A stretch of 64,000 nucleotides of DNA from Bradyrhizobium sp. CB82 (GTDB lineage Bacteria; Pseudomonadota; Alphaproteobacteria; Rhizobiales; Xanthobacteraceae). Of this stretch, positions 63,734-64,000 are shown piece by piece. Under the pieces are notes generated by a model. The model was not told the origin of the DNA. It ran no database searches and saw only the letters and a program-made list of their open reading frames with translations. A program made the translations under genes and the position numbers. The DNA lies in assembly GCF_029714405.1 (NCBI RefSeq), contig NZ_CP121650.1, forward strand, positions 248,001 through 312,000, written 5' to 3'. Position 1 is the stretch's first letter. The number at the start of each line of letters is the position of its first letter.

Positions 63734-64000
63734 TGAACCGGACCGGACTCTTCATCGCGCTGGCGCTGTGGCTCGTCATCGGCGTCGTCTTCGGCGTCTT
63801 TCCCGAGCTCGATCTCAAGCTCGCCTCGCTGTTCTTCGACCCTGCCACGAAGACGTTTCCGCTCAAGCTGAATGGCTGGGCCGGCTTTGCGCGCGATGCG
63901 GCGATGTGGATCGCCTGGGCGTTCGCGCTGCCATCGATCGTGGCGCTGGTGGTCAAGCTGATCAGGCCCGACCGGCCGCTGCTGGTGTCGGGGCGAGCCA
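63734..64000 (+). CDS. PAP2-family phosphatase, N-terminal part only (runs off the window)
   Basis: 89 codons are visible. RTGLFIALALWLVIGVVFGV is a transmembrane helix. FPELDLKLASLFFDPATKTF then PLKLNGWAGFARDAAMWIAW is the usual start of a PAP2-type integral membrane phosphatase (lipid A phosphatase/diacylglycerol-pyrophosphate phosphatase group), followed by a second helix ALPSIVALVVKLI. The catalytic motifs lie beyond base 64000, so the assignment rests on the N-terminal pattern. ATG 63734 is 49 bp after the previous gene. Confidence 0.7.

Overview
The window looks like chromosomal DNA of a Bradyrhizobium-type alphaproteobacterium. Base composition is high in G+C, the coding capacity is dense, and gene neighbourhoods are typical of that group: purH with a heparinase II/III-like protein and rsmB; tsaD/gpsA; hemD, a mitofilin-like protein and hemY; yggT, DUF167 and folD. 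Several families of palindromic dispersed repeats fill the gaps. I assign the genus by recognising the proteins, not by any search. No phage, insertion sequence, CRISPR array or rRNA operon is visible.

Layout. 1-5.6 kb: a truncated thioredoxin/TPR chaperone (cnoX), tRNA-Gly, an NAD-dependent epimerase, a PanE-like reductase, a DsbA-fold isomerase and two decayed loci (a PQQ sugar dehydrogenase/cytochrome c remnant and a MATE exporter remnant). 4.9-11 kb: DUF2239 divergent from a GST, an MFS carrier, and gamma-glutamyltransferase divergent from an Atg22-type MFS protein. 11-17.4 kb: purH, heparinase-like protein, rsmB, an SDHAF4-like protein and a membrane-anchored SNase. 17.4-24 kb: L,D-transpeptidase, acs, topoisomerase IB, an SRPBCC protein and an adenylate cyclase. 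23.6-30.3 kb: EVE-gpsA-tsaD divergent from hemD-mitofilin-hemY, then tRNA-Thr. 30.4-39 kb: small secreted proteins, a NodB-type deacetylase, an MFS exporter, a Tat-exported hydrolase, a P450 and a second cyclase. 39-44.5 kb: TerB, SDR, a glutamine amidotransferase behind a probable sigma-54 promoter, tRNA-Ala, yggT-DUF167-folD and ppa. 44.6-51.5 kb: GNAT, a hydrolase-DUF2269 pair, two collapsed genes, an FAD oxidoreductase, typA and a Crp/Fnr regulator. 51.6-58.3 kb: a receiver protein, PhoD, two TAXI-type binding proteins, PhhB, DUF1232 and a Sel1-like membrane protein. 58.8-64 kb: a quinone oxidoreductase, SDR, IalB, rlmN, a small membrane protein and the start of a PAP2 phosphatase.

Most genes are housekeeping: purine, folate and heme synthesis, tRNA and rRNA modification, translation GTPase, acetate activation, glycerolipid precursor synthesis. 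The less ordinary parts are four sites of gene decay, two genes whose last codons come from inserted dispersed repeats, an orphan membrane-anchored TAXI receptor with a cytoplasmic tail, a Sel1/TAXI gene pair, a duplicated ACCCGG-type operator between DUF2239 and GST, and a strong sigma-54 promoter candidate with a possible NtrC site ahead of an amidotransferase whose catalytic Glu is Asp. I did not find a clearly new multi-gene system; the TAXI cluster at 53.7-58.3 kb is the best candidate for unexplained biology.
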